This document shows positions 54,134-64,000 of a DNA stretch of 64,000 nucleotides, in pieces; positions within the stretch are counted from its first letter, which is position 1, and each line of letters begins with the position of its first letter. Both the position numbers and the translations under genes were made by a program. The stretch spans positions 682,001 through 746,000 of the forward strand of contig JAALGZ010000014.1 in NCBI GenBank assembly GCA_015227615.1. The letters run 5' to 3'. Origin of the DNA: Labyrinthula sp. Ha. Its lineage: Eukaryota; Sar; Bigyra; Labyrinthulida; Labyrinthulaceae. The notes under the pieces were generated by a model, which saw nothing but the letters and a program-made list of their open reading frames with translations, did no database searches and was not told where the DNA came from.

Positions 54134-56746
54134 CTATAATTCTCCTGGTTCTTGGTACTCACCTCCAAGGGCTGAACACTGAACTTCGCTCTCGACAACA
54201 ACTTTGCAACATGGAGCTGTCACACATGGTATAGCAATTGTTGGCGACTGGGTTGGACTAGTGGTAGGATTATTGGTTGGGTAATATGTAGGTGAAAGGC
54301 TAGGAGTAACTGTCGGAGTGAATGTTGGAGAATCAGTTGGTTTAACTGTTGGCACGAAGCTCGGTGAAGTTGTGGGCAGAAGGCTAGGTGCATTGGACGG
54401 TGATATTGTTGGATTGTAAGTAGGACTATAACTTGGGCTTTGTGTAGGATTTTCTGTAGGGTTGTTGGTTGGCGCCAAAGTAGGTGAGGTAGTAGGGGCA
54501 TCTGTGGGCGAAGCCGTAGGTACAAATGTTGGTGAAGCGGTTGGGGTGTCTGTCGGCGATAGCGTTGGCGCAAAGGTAGGGGAATTGGTTGGGGTATTAC
54601 TTGGAGAAACGGTTGGCAAAAAAGTAGGCGAACTGGTTGGAAGTTCTATGGGTGAGTTGGTAGGAGAAGCCGTAGGTTTGTTGGTAGGTATTGCAGTTGG
54701 AGAAAGTGATGGTGAGATGGTTGGGCCATTCGTTGGTGCGTATATCGGAGAGCTCGTTGGGATAAAGGTAGGTGAAAAAGTTGGGGAGCTAGTTGGTGTG
54801 GCTGTAGGAGTTTCTGTTGGTGAGAAAGTTGGTTGTGAGGTTGGAAAATTAGTGGGAGAAGACGATGGTGCAGTTGATGGTGAAGGTGTAGGTTTAAGTG
54901 AGGGAGAAGTAGTTGGGATAGTTGTAGGAAGAGAAGAGGGTTGAAGTGTTGGTTCTGCCGAGGGCGTGCGAGATGGAGCAAGTGTAGGTTTCATAGTAGG
55001 TGCCAGCGTAGGTGTTTGTGTCGGGGAAAGGGTAGGTATTTGTGAGGGTAACTTCGTCGGTGGTTGCGTTGGCGAAGAACTGGGCAATAAAGAGGGGCTT
55101 AAACTTGGCAAGTAGGTAGGGCTGACGGTAGGTGGAACTGTGGGTGAGTTTGTAGGCATTTGTGTGGGTGTCACTGAAGGGTTAATGGTCGGAGTGTTAC
55201 TTGGCTGGACTGTGGGTGTATAAGTAGGGCTTGCAGTAGGTGTGATTGTTGGCTCATCAGTAGGTTCATGCGTGGGGATAAAACTAGGGGTTAAAGTAAG
55301 GACCTCGTCTGTTGGGAACAACGTGGGGTAGGAAGTAGATGGAAATTGTGTTGGGTAAGCAGTTGGTTCTTTAGTAGGAGTTGAGGTCGGCAAATTTGTG
55401 GGCTCATTTGATGGTCTGATGGTTGGAGAAAAGGTAGGAGTCCCTGTAGGACTGCTTGTTGGAGTAGTTGTGGGTGCTATAGATGGGGGATTTGTTGGAC
55501 TTGCCGAAGGAGTATGAGTCGGAGTTTGGGTAGGTGTTGCTGTTGGTGTACTTGTGGGCGTTTCCGTGGGACTTGAAGTAGGTGCTGCCGTTGGAGCCGC
55601 TGTGGGGCTTGCTGTAGGGGTTTCTGTTGGTGCTTCTGTCGGTGGATATGAAACATAAGTTGGGGTAAAGGTAGGAAGCCGCGTTGGGTGGTTTGTAGGT
55701 GAAATGGATGGGGCTTTTGTTCCCATGGTGAACGGCGAGGGTGTGACTTCTTCGTCACCATTTAGACAAAGTGCAAAATTCATATTTATATCGGCGATAT
55801 GAAGTCCAGTGTATTGAAATTCGGGTAGGATTTCATGTTCCATGCAGTTAAACCAAGTTGAGAATCCACAGTCTTGATTCTTGGCATTCACCCCATGTCC
55901 AAAACTATCATTTTGAAGCGTGAAATCTGAGCAAAACCCTTGCGGTAAAGGTAATCCAGTAACATCCAATGAGCATTTATCTGGCAAGGTTGTGTCGGTA
56001 ATTCCGCCTTTCATTCCCAAATCATGCAAGGTTTGCAAAAAGAACGTGTTTAACCCAGAACCAGAGATATTTCCTTCAACCTGAGTATAAAAGGACCATC
56101 CGGCATACACAGCACCTTCTATCACCTGATCTTGTGCTTCATCGCACAAACGGTTCTCACATTTTGGACAATAGCTTAAGTTGGACATTGACTCATAGTA
56201 CTTCTTGGGAGTGCAAATCTTCTCAATTCTTTCGTACTTGGGCGAATCAACTTGCTGAATAATATCCTCAGAGGCACAATAGCAATCACTATATCCAACT
56301 GGTTTCATAAAATGAAGATTTATATCAAGTATTCCGGGAAAATGAGGATTTTTTGTTGACAGCTTCCCCTTAAGATGAAGATCCTGATTAAACTTGTTAT
56401 ATGTTATTTCGAAAAGTTGATCGTCAATAATTTTCCAGGGAAGTGTTCCTCGTCCTTCGTCATTAACATTAATTAGAAGCGCTTCCTCTTTTCCAGCAGC
56501 AGTGGCGCAGATTTTAACTTCTCCAGTTTCGAAAATGATGTCAACTCCTTTGAGGTGATCCCTTTCTTTGATAGAAGTTGTATAGAGATCCTTTATTTTT
56601 GGTTTCTTACCAAGCAGATGTCGAAAAGACCGCAGCAAATCAAATTTTTCATTAATTGAATTCTCCGCGACGACACCATTAACCTGTCTAGTGATGTTAA
56701 AAAGCAAAAGAAGCCAAAAACCACACACAAGTTCTTTCCTCTTCAT
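54134..56746 (-). CDS. Secreted mucin-like protein with a long (xxPT)n stalk
   Basis: 870 aa, one exon. Residues 1-24 are a signal peptide (KRKELVCGF then WLLLLFNITR). Residues 25-340 are a globular domain with about a dozen Cys (CYCASED, CPKCENRLC, KCSLDVTG, QGFCSDF, DCGFSTWFNC), so a disulfide-bonded extracellular fold; family not recognised. Residues about 346-835 are some 120 tetrapeptides of the form S/T-x-P-T or x-x-P-T, expected to be heavily O-glycosylated and extended like a stalk. The last 35 residues have Cys again (CVTAPCCKVVV, then CSALGGEYQEPGEL); C-x3-GG-x-Y-x-x-x-G resembles small Cys repeats of other secreted proteins but stops before its last Cys. No TM helix or GPI tail, so secreted or wall-attached. 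A possible 29-nt intron at the extreme 3' end (GTGAGT...TATAG) is judged unlikely. Confidence 0.9.
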   Translation of the reverse strand: MKRKELVCGFWLLLLFNITRQVNGVVAENSINEKFDLLRSFRHLLGKKPKIKDLYTTSIKERDHLKGVDIIFETGEVKICATAAGKEEALLINVNDEGRGTLPWKIIDDQLFEITYNKFNQDLHLKGKLSTKNPHFPGILDINLHFMKPVGYSDCYCASEDIIQQVDSPKYERIEKICTPKKYYESMSNLSYCPKCENRLCDEAQDQVIEGAVYAGWSFYTQVEGNISGSGLNTFFLQTLHDLGMKGGITDTTLPDKCSLDVTGLPLPQGFCSDFTLQNDSFGHGVNAKNQDCGFSTWFNCMEHEILPEFQYTGLHIADINMNFALCLNGDEEVTPSPFTMGTKAPSISPTNHPTRLPTFTPTYVSYPPTEAPTETPTASPTAAPTAAPTSSPTETPTSTPTATPTQTPTHTPSASPTNPPSIAPTTTPTSSPTGTPTFSPTIRPSNEPTNLPTSTPTKEPTAYPTQFPSTSYPTLFPTDEVLTLTPSFIPTHEPTDEPTITPTASPTYTPTVQPSNTPTINPSVTPTQMPTNSPTVPPTVSPTYLPSLSPSLLPSSSPTQPPTKLPSQIPTLSPTQTPTLAPTMKPTLAPSRTPSAEPTLQPSSLPTTIPTTSPSLKPTPSPSTAPSSSPTNFPTSQPTFSPTETPTATPTSSPTFSPTFIPTSSPIYAPTNGPTISPSLSPTAIPTNKPTASPTNSPIELPTSSPTFLPTVSPSNTPTNSPTFAPTLSPTDTPTASPTFVPTASPTDAPTTSPTLAPTNNPTENPTQSPSYSPTYNPTISPSNAPSLLPTTSPSFVPTVKPTDSPTFTPTVTPSLSPTYYPTNNPTTSPTQSPTIAIPCVTAPCCKVVVESEVQCSALGGEYQEPGEL
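54242..55711 (-). repeat. Coding minisatellite, 12-bp period
   Basis: The PT-stalk part of the gene has a 12-bp period. On the plus strand, GTNGG recurs once per unit with the other bases drifting. Units are diverged at silent and x positions, so the tract is old and selected for protein content rather than freshly expanded. Long open frames in the other five frames here are by-products of the periodicity. Confidence 0.85.
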
Positions 56747-56837
56747 CCTTCGTTGTTTTCAACTTTTAACGGTTTTATTTTGGAACACTTAACGGACAAG
56801 TGTAGCGTTAAAGAGTTCGGTTCAAAAAACGAACTGA

Positions 56838-57834
56838 CTAACTTTTACTACTTAGTTGAAGGTTTCCTCTATTATTTTCTGAAAAAGAAGCTTGGTATTT
56901 TGCTTTGAAACTCACAAAGATATCGGTCAAGAATATCGTAATACTAACTGGAACTGAGACTGCAATAACATTAGGACCAAGCCCCCTGGTAACCCATTTT
57001 CTGCCCTTGGTCTTATACAAAGATCGTATTGTGTCAAAAAACCCTAGATCTGTTTTAAACATTTCATTTCGCACAACATCCATAGGATTTGTAATAACAG
57101 CTCCAGCAACTCCCGCTACAACAGATTTAATAGTTGTCCTAGCTAGAAACTTACTATATTGAGACATATCTTCAGGATCATATTTGGGTAAGGTATCTTC
57201 CATAATATCTTTTACTACAACGCTGGTAAGGTATTTTGGTACTGTCTTTGCAACACCAGCAGATAGACCGTGCCATAAACTACTTACACCTCTGCGTTGA
57301 ACAAGATACTTAATTATATGCCAAGTAGTTTTTTTATCAGCATGCTTTGGGTCCTGCAAGGTGATGGTTGTCCGTACAAGAGGCATATTAACACACTGCA
57401 CCAACGTAGAGAGAACGACTGGAGGGACAACAGTAGCTATTGAACTGGGAGCGTTTTTACTTTTCAAATAACTTCTTCCACTATCAGAACCATAGAAAAT
57501 AGCAGCACGAGCCTAAAACTTAGAACAAGAAAAATGATCTACCCAGGTCATGCCGAGTATGACAACCGGAGCCCCTCGATATGGTCTATAAAATAAGGAT
57601 TACGTAAACATTTACGGAGAGATAGCAACTACAAATTTTTGCAGTGTCTGACTGTAAAAAGGAAAGGAGTTGGAATAACGAGTGGATTTTATCTCAAATC
57701 CACTTTGGGCTATAGCAGAAGCTTTCCATAAAGGGTAATTAATTAATGCCGAAACTCCGCTAGCAAGAAAGTAGCACTCGGGGTTAGATTTCCTACGTGT
57801 TCTTTGAAAAATAATAAGGTTACTTAGATTTCAT
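56838..57834 (-). CDS. Mitochondrial carrier (SLC25) family protein
   Basis: The model is complement(join(56838..57512, 57543..57585, 57616..57792, 57824..57834)), 906 nt, 301 aa, with introns of 31, 30 and 30 nt in transcript order. Exon 1 is only 11 nt (ATGAAATCTAA). The length is typical for a three-repeat, six-helix inner-membrane carrier. Repeat 1 has LINYPLWKASAIAQSGF, then YRGAPVVILGMTWARAAIFY, the usual G-x-x-P-x-x-x-x-x-x-A-R-x-x-x-F-Y block. Repeat 2 has VNMPLVRTTITLQ then LWHGLSAGVAKTVPKYL. Repeat 3 has ITNPMDVVRNEM then VTRGLGPNVIAVS. Only repeat 3 keeps the full P-x-D-x-x-R signature; repeats 1 and 2 lack the acidic residue. Substrate unknown. It lies on the same strand as the PT-repeat gene and 91 bp upstream of it. 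Confidence 0.92.
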
Positions 57835-60800
57835 TTCAATTATCAGATCAAATTAAACTTGGAGCGAATGAGTGGTGGAATGTTTTGGATTCAGTGCTCT
57901 AGTTTTCTTCGCAGAATGCGTAGTTGCGGCTTTTCTGTAATAATAGGGATATATGGTAATGCAATATTCAGCAAGTTTATTTTATATGCTCAATATAGTG
58001 TACTTAAAAATGTTTTCTTCTACAGTAGTAATCACCAAAACATAATTTACAAAACCTTGAGAAAATAGGGAAGGCACTGAATATTATTAATTAATATGTA
58101 TTTTATTTGAAAGGAGCGTGCTTAAGTTCGTTCTTACACCATATCTCTACTACCTTCAAAGACCAGCAGGTGAATGCTTCTTCCTTTTCCTTCATGAGTT
58201 AGGTTACAAAAAAATGTATATGTCAAAATAATCTTCTTTACTAAAACCCAGCATTAAGTTCTTAAATCTTTTAATCACCAGCTATTGCTTTTTTAAGCAT
58301 AGCTGGAATTTGTTTTGAAGCTGTCTAAAGAGGATCATTGCTTCTAGATGTGACCAAATACCAAAGAAGCTATAGTTATTAAAGTAATGTTCTTGTATAA
58401 TTTATTAGTTATTATTTTTTTTGTAATTAAAAAGTAAATTTGACATTGAAATAAACCGAATAGAAAAGAAGCACCCAAGAAATTTGGCGATGGCGATTCA
58501 GTACTGAAAATAGTTTCAAATGAAATCGAGTAAAATATGATGCTATATTGCTTTTATAACATTTTTTAATTTATTAATAGATTAGACAGATATTTTAATT
58601 TTCTTTTCGAGACATAAAAATTTAGAACCCTAACTCTAGCAATAGATGTATCGTAGGAGTCTGGTATTGCACTGTTGAAAATACATAATACTTAGGGAAA
58701 TCTGTTTGGTTGATTGAACCCATCAGGTCAGAGCCACCTTAATCCAGAGGACAGAAAATCAAACTAAAAATAATAGAAAGAAAGAAAAGATATTTAATAT
58801 AAATGAAGGGAAATACCTAGATATATTAACTAAGCATTTTCAAGAAGCGGAATACGGAAATGGGCTACAGGGTATAGCAAACGTATTGTTCCTAAATACA
58901 CTCATAACTACGGGTTCTGCAATAACTCAACTTATTAACGACCTACAAGAAATGTTCAAAAATTAAAGTCCAAATGAACCATGACTCTTATTTTTCTTAT
59001 TCTAAACTTACTAATGCATCAAATCTATCAATCTCCAACTATGTAATACTTGAAAACCCAAGGCGAAATCCAATATATAATTGAAACATATACATAAGCA
59101 TGAGCCTGATTCAATTTTTGTTTATAATTTCATTTATAGAGGTATTTTAAGTATCCTGCTTATAGAAAGTTTTTCCAACAGGAAAAAATTCAAAATTATA
59201 ATGCAATTTTAACTAGGTTGCATGAGTGACTCTTCAAAAAACGTTTTCATGAGCATTTACTCAAATATGAACGAGGTTAAACCGGGACACAAAAGTTATA
59301 AGTATAACATGGTACAATTATCTTTCTATCATAGAAAAACGTAAGAAAACTGATTAATAAATGGAACCAGGCCCACAATCTTACTAGTTGCCTATACATT
59401 GGGTGGTGTGATAAGATAGCAACACTTTCTTCCTTGAAGTTTCCATCCCCATAGACCTGGACCTTTCTACGTGAGGTGGCAAAGATATCATACCAGTATG
59501 GTACTCCGAATAAATAAGAGAAAAACTTAATAGGAGATTAAAATTGGGAAGGTTTGTTCCTACCTTGATTCTACAGGCAAGAACATGAACTAACGTTCTA
59601 ACTTAAAATCTAAACACAGGAAAATTTAAGAGGTTGTGTCTACTGACTGCACAATAATAATGTTTTTACCTTGGAAATGCTGTATCATTGACCTGGTTAT
59701 TATCACTTAATGAAAAAATATCGGTGGAAGTGGCATAAGCCAGGTAGACCTCCAAGAACTCTATATCTAGACTCGTGATCAACGAAATAGAGGGGTAAGC
59801 CGGTGTTCCAACAAGCGGCAATGCAAATGGTCCGTATTTCGTAGAGGTTCTGGTAAGATATAAAGGGTAACGAATATTACTTTAGCCAAGCTAATAACTA
59901 TTGTCAACAATGTATTAGAACTCAAAGACCAAAAACTAAACTAAAGTTCTTCATTGGATATTTATACCGAGGGATTAAATTGATTATTCTAAAGATGTTA
60001 CATGTTGGTCTAAGATGTCCTATTTGAGTTTCCCAGATCAATTTACTGTATATCGTAAGGAAAATATTACTCCAAATAGAATTTGCTTTCATCTAGTCAA
60101 AACTTGAAGGTTGGTGACCATCAGCACTAAATATTTTCACCATATTATGAGTGATAGTAAGCATCCCATCGAATAATTTCCTACCAGGTACAAAAATAGA
60201 ACCTTGAGTCATGGAAATGAGAGCTCATAAAAGATAAAACCTATTATATGAATCAGGCTAGTCAAATATACTAGGTAAACTATTGCTGGAAGCTGAATGA
60301 GACTGCTTGTAGTACCGAAATACTTGGAGTTATCGATAGATCGTGTAATTTTGGTAGAGTTTTCCATCTACATACAGGGGCGTCATATATGTATTCATGT
60401 ATCGTGATATGAAATGTTCTCGCTTCTTTGGACGAAGATTTTACATTTTATGTATGTGTTACGCAAATCAGAGTTTCATTGTCCTATCAACCTTGATCCA
60501 GTTTCAAACCGAGCAAACAACAATAAACCCAGTATCCCGAGATTCCCATTGGCATCTAGAGTTTATAGAAAGGGTGAAACTTGTCCTGTATCATCATAAA
60601 ATTAAATGAAAGAGTTTTGTGATTCTATATCTTTGCTGGGACGCCAGATACACCATCATTACCTTAAGTTTTATAATTCAGCCAAAAAGAAATGAACAAA
60701 TACCTCAGGCCGCTTGAATTAATATTAGAAAACTGAAACCTAGCTGCCACACATGCTTACTATAAACAAGAGATACTGTAGTGTCATCATTACACATCTC

Positions 60801-63800
60801 TTAAAACGTGTACGCTGACCTCCACATAACCAACCCTTTACAAAAGTTCATGTGTAATTACATAATTGCACAAGTATTCACTTGAAAATAAAGCTAGTAT
60901 AAGACATGAGCTAAGTAACTATATGTAAACATCTCTCTGTGAATTAATTAACTTTACGTCTCCTAATTATGTTGTGTTTCTTAAGGTAAATATTCTAAAA
61001 TCTCTTGGTAATAATCTAAGCAAACCAATCGGAGTTATTGGTCAGTTGTCGGTACCCTATCAGTTTTATAGCAGAACCTTTCTATAATTATAAAACATGT
61101 TAATGTTGTAGAAAATAATTCAAGTTGAGATTAAACATCTGAATACCTGAGTCAAACGGATTTTCCAGAACCAAATATGTTTTGAACATAGATAAGCGGA
61201 TATTTGGCTTATTTCGTCAAAAAAAAAGAAACCTAGTTTCTAATTAACAACAGGTATTAAAATTTTCAGAGTTGTTTTCTATTATTTAGAACTATTAAGA
61301 TTATTTATAGTCAGAATAGAAACCAAAGCAAATGAGCCATGGAAAGATATTCTTGAACTTTTTTGATGCTATGTTCAAAATTAGAAATGACTTAGTTATT
61401 TTCCCGGGACTAAACTTCTTTTCTATTTTGTGATATGAATAGATATAGTTGTAGCCTTTGTGTATGGCTCACCATATGATAACCCACCTTAATCTTTACT
61501 ATGGAATAGACGACTCTGGGATAATTACTGGATAAAACGATTAAGTCCAAAAACATCAACACTTTGGTTTTATCATTCTGAGAAAATTTATATCGACTCT
61601 AGGGTACTGAAATAAACTCGGAAGTTAGCACCTCCACATAACTCTTACGTATATTATTATTCTGTGAATACTGCTGTGTCAACTAGAATCAAACTCTTAC
61701 AAGAGAAAAGTTTAACGAGTCATACACACTGACTATTATCTAACTAAGGTGTTTAAAACAAAAATAAACAACAGTGCATAAGAGTTAGAAAAACTATTGA
61801 GAAAAAAAGTACATTATTTGAAACGAGATATGGAAGAATATGGCTAATCTTATCTTCCGACATAACACAAAATCAAAAACTCTGATCCACATCCCTGATT
61901 ATTAGGAATAGCACTGCATCTATCTGCAATTGAATATACTTCCACCTTGACATACCACAATGTCCCTTACTTATTGCTAGATATTGGGTTCGATAAAATT
62001 TATCAACGATTACTTGAAAATTGTCTAAACTCTAGTTATGAAATATGTATGTTTGCTTTTGGTTCGTATCAAATGATTCTAATTTTATTGTGCCTATCAT
62101 TTGATTTTTAATTGTTAATCAACATTGAACTGGCCTCCCCGGCCCTTGCCTATACTGCCAGACCATTATTATTTCTTTTTTACACCGCATGAAAATCCAT
62201 ATAAACTGCTCATATCGCCCTGGAATGATGCTAAAACATGATACACTGGGGATTTTGGGCTGTCCTAGAATATATTGCTGCTGTACATGAATGAAATAAT
62301 AATTGTAGGGTTATTTGACTGAAGGTAATTTTGTTCAATTTTGTATCGATGACCAATAATTATCATTAATCAATAAACATGCTTTTGCAGATAATATTTT
62401 TTTATTAAGAAAGATACGGGTCAAAACTTATTGACAGTTTATCAACAAGCCAAATTCAACTTCTATCTGGAAGACATCTTTTTGATTAACCTTAGACGCT
62501 GTTACAGGGAGGCCATTCTCAGACCTTTCAACCTCAACCAAACACCTAATTCCCCACTGCAAGAATATTTTCTTTCCTGTGTAACAAGCATGTCTTTAAT
62601 TTTGGATTTTCCTCGAGACCCCTTAGTGCACCATTAGAACGTTGGCGAAGCGGTCGTAAGTGAGAGTGTAATTATCTAAGATATGGATTATGAACTGTAT
62701 ATATTAAAATCACATGGAGGCAATTAGTTACAGGTGATATGTAGGAAGAAAACCCTGCTATGGTACACATGAATTTAGTGCTCAAACGTAATGGATGCTC
62801 TCAATTTTATTATCAGATTTACTACATTCGATTTTCTTCGTGCTAAGTAATATTTTTCTTTCTCTTATGCCATCACTGTCTCTTTAGTTTCAGCATTATT
62901 GCATGAAGTACATAGTTACGTGCACTCCTGAAGATAAATGAATGAGTTATTAGTGTAGGTCATGAGAAGACGAACAGCTAAGTTCACACCGTAGGGGGAT
63001 GGTGCAATACTATTGTAAGTTTATCCATGTGAAGTGCAGATTATTCGTTGCATTCATTACCAATTAGCACTAAGTGGTAAAACATGCTCCCCCATATGTA
63101 TTCCGCCGTTTCTCCGTTAATAGAGCTTTAGCTCCAAGTTTAGGTGTCTTGAAACATCCTCTAAAACTAGTAGACAAAGGAAATAAATATATGGCTTCTC
63201 TTAATTAAGTATTACTTTGCGGCTACAGTTTCATAGCATACCCTTCACTAGTACTAAGTAAGTTCCGTGTTCACTATTTTCTTATCTAATTCCATTAAAT
63301 AGATAACTCACTTTTTCAACAGCTATTTTCTCATTCACTGGGTTTAAAGCTCATGTCAAATCCAGTGGGTTTTCAAATTAAATCTGGAAAGCAACTGTGG
63401 TTTGATTCCTTACTTTATGCTGAATGGTTTGGGACACGGAGTTTCCTTGATGTTGTTATATAACATGGGTTACAATAAGCTACAGTTGTTTTGAAGTCAA
63501 TCAGGCTATTTTACAACCAATCGTTGGTGCCTTGAAGATAGCACAAGATCTAACAATGTAAATAATTAAGAACAGTTTTAAATATTGCACTGTTCTTCTT
63601 ACAAGTAAACAATATAATGTTGCTGCAAAGGTGTTACCTGTAGGTTCTACGTGTAACTCTAACGCATTATCTATTAAGATCTCCCTTCCCTATACTCGCC
63701 TGATGTGAGTTTATTACATGACATTATCTAGAAACTGAAGCTTTATAGATTCATTGCACTAATAGAGTTTTGGAATATTAAAGCCACTGTTACTGGTACT

Positions 63801-64000
63801 GAATAGCTTTAATCTAAGTAGGAATTAGTTGAGTTTAAAATTCTTTTTCCATAGGGAGAAAATAGAGACCAAATAATATCTTCTTAGTTCCCTATTCTAT
63901 CTGTTGCTCAATGTTTCTGAATCGAAATCACTGCTCAGCAACGCGATGAAGGAAATGAGTGCAATATACTAACCATTTAATGCAAAACATAGTCGAAATC
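57835..64000. other. 6.2-kb AT-rich region with no convincing gene
   Basis: Short frames only. One minus-ATG open stretch at 58718-58966 (plus) has protein-like composition. The segment 62128-62270 resembles the interior of the fold-back element at 30.9 kb. No RNA gene or further mobile element with visible ends was found. Confidence 0.5.
62128..62270 (+). repeat. Diverged copy of the 30.9-kb fold-back repeat
   Basis: CCATATAAA, then a CATAT block about ten bases on, then a TGGAAT- or GGGAAT-type block and GATTTTGG occur in the same order and spacing as at 30963-31030. By eye the match is roughly two-thirds identity over about 90 bp; the second inverted arm is not evident here. Confidence 0.35.

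Noticed and set aside
54134-54165. 29-nt GTGAGT...TATAG candidate intron at the end of the PT-repeat gene
   Set aside because: All other introns start GTA, and splicing would remove the GGEYQEPG part of a recognisable C-terminal Cys module.
54462-54944. 160-codon Val/Gly-rich open frame antisense to the PT-repeat gene
   Set aside because: By-product of the 12-bp period; the opposite strand has the signal peptide, Cys-rich domain and proper start.
60397-60609. Two overlapping plus-strand frames of 60-70 codons
   Set aside because: Neither has a conserved motif; overlapping alternative frames of similar quality indicate chance.
1-64000. CRISPR arrays, rRNA genes, plasmid or phage modules
   Set aside because: Nothing of the kind is visible; the window is eukaryotic nuclear DNA.

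Overview
The window is nuclear DNA of a flagellated protist. It is AT-rich and uses the standard code: all gene ends found are ordinary TAA, TAG or TGA codons. A CFAP299 gene (cilium/flagellum protein) and an eL19 ribosomal protein gene show that it is eukaryotic. A secreted mucin-like protein made of about 120 xxPT tetrapeptides is a style common in stramenopiles, so a flagellate stramenopile is my best guess, but nothing here proves it. The most distinctive property is the introns. Fourteen can be placed in four genes. All are 27-34 nt, all begin GTA, 13 of 14 end TAG (one CAG), and removing them restores frame every time.

Layout. 1-2.9 kb is empty. At 2.9-6.3 kb a ten-exon gene on the minus strand encodes a protein of about 1054 aa with a signal anchor, a large ectodomain and seven membrane segments. 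6.3-12.2 kb is a gene desert. At 12.2-14.9 kb lie a 678-aa unknown protein and a small single-pass membrane protein. 17.6-20.7 kb is a dense island: cytochrome b561, CFAP299, RPL19 and a CaaX-ended cytochrome b5-domain protein. 20.7-25.4 kb is a desert with a possible LINE relic. 25.4-29.2 kb is a non-LTR retrotransposon with both boundaries visible (13-bp target duplication, (TTAACTA)3 tail) but damaged reading frames. 29.7-31.1 kb holds two fold-back repeats. 31.7-33.0 and 42.4-43.7 kb carry two paralogous 7TM-RGS signalling proteins, with a young Copia element (137-bp LTRs) at 33.5-38.4 kb between them. 43.7-51.8 kb is a desert. 51.8-57.8 kb is a second island: a Trf4-type nucleotidyltransferase, the PT-repeat secreted protein and a mitochondrial carrier. 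57.8-64 kb has no convincing gene.

How the genes relate. The two 7TM-RGS proteins imply heterotrimeric G-protein signalling, and the 7TM protein at the left end could be another surface receptor. Cytochrome b561 and the b5-domain protein are both heme redox proteins but are not shown to be partners. Genes sit in tight islands, with convergent stops 7 and 18 bp apart, separated by 3-8 kb of AT-rich DNA where mobile elements have landed. No rRNA, convincing tRNA or CRISPR array was found.
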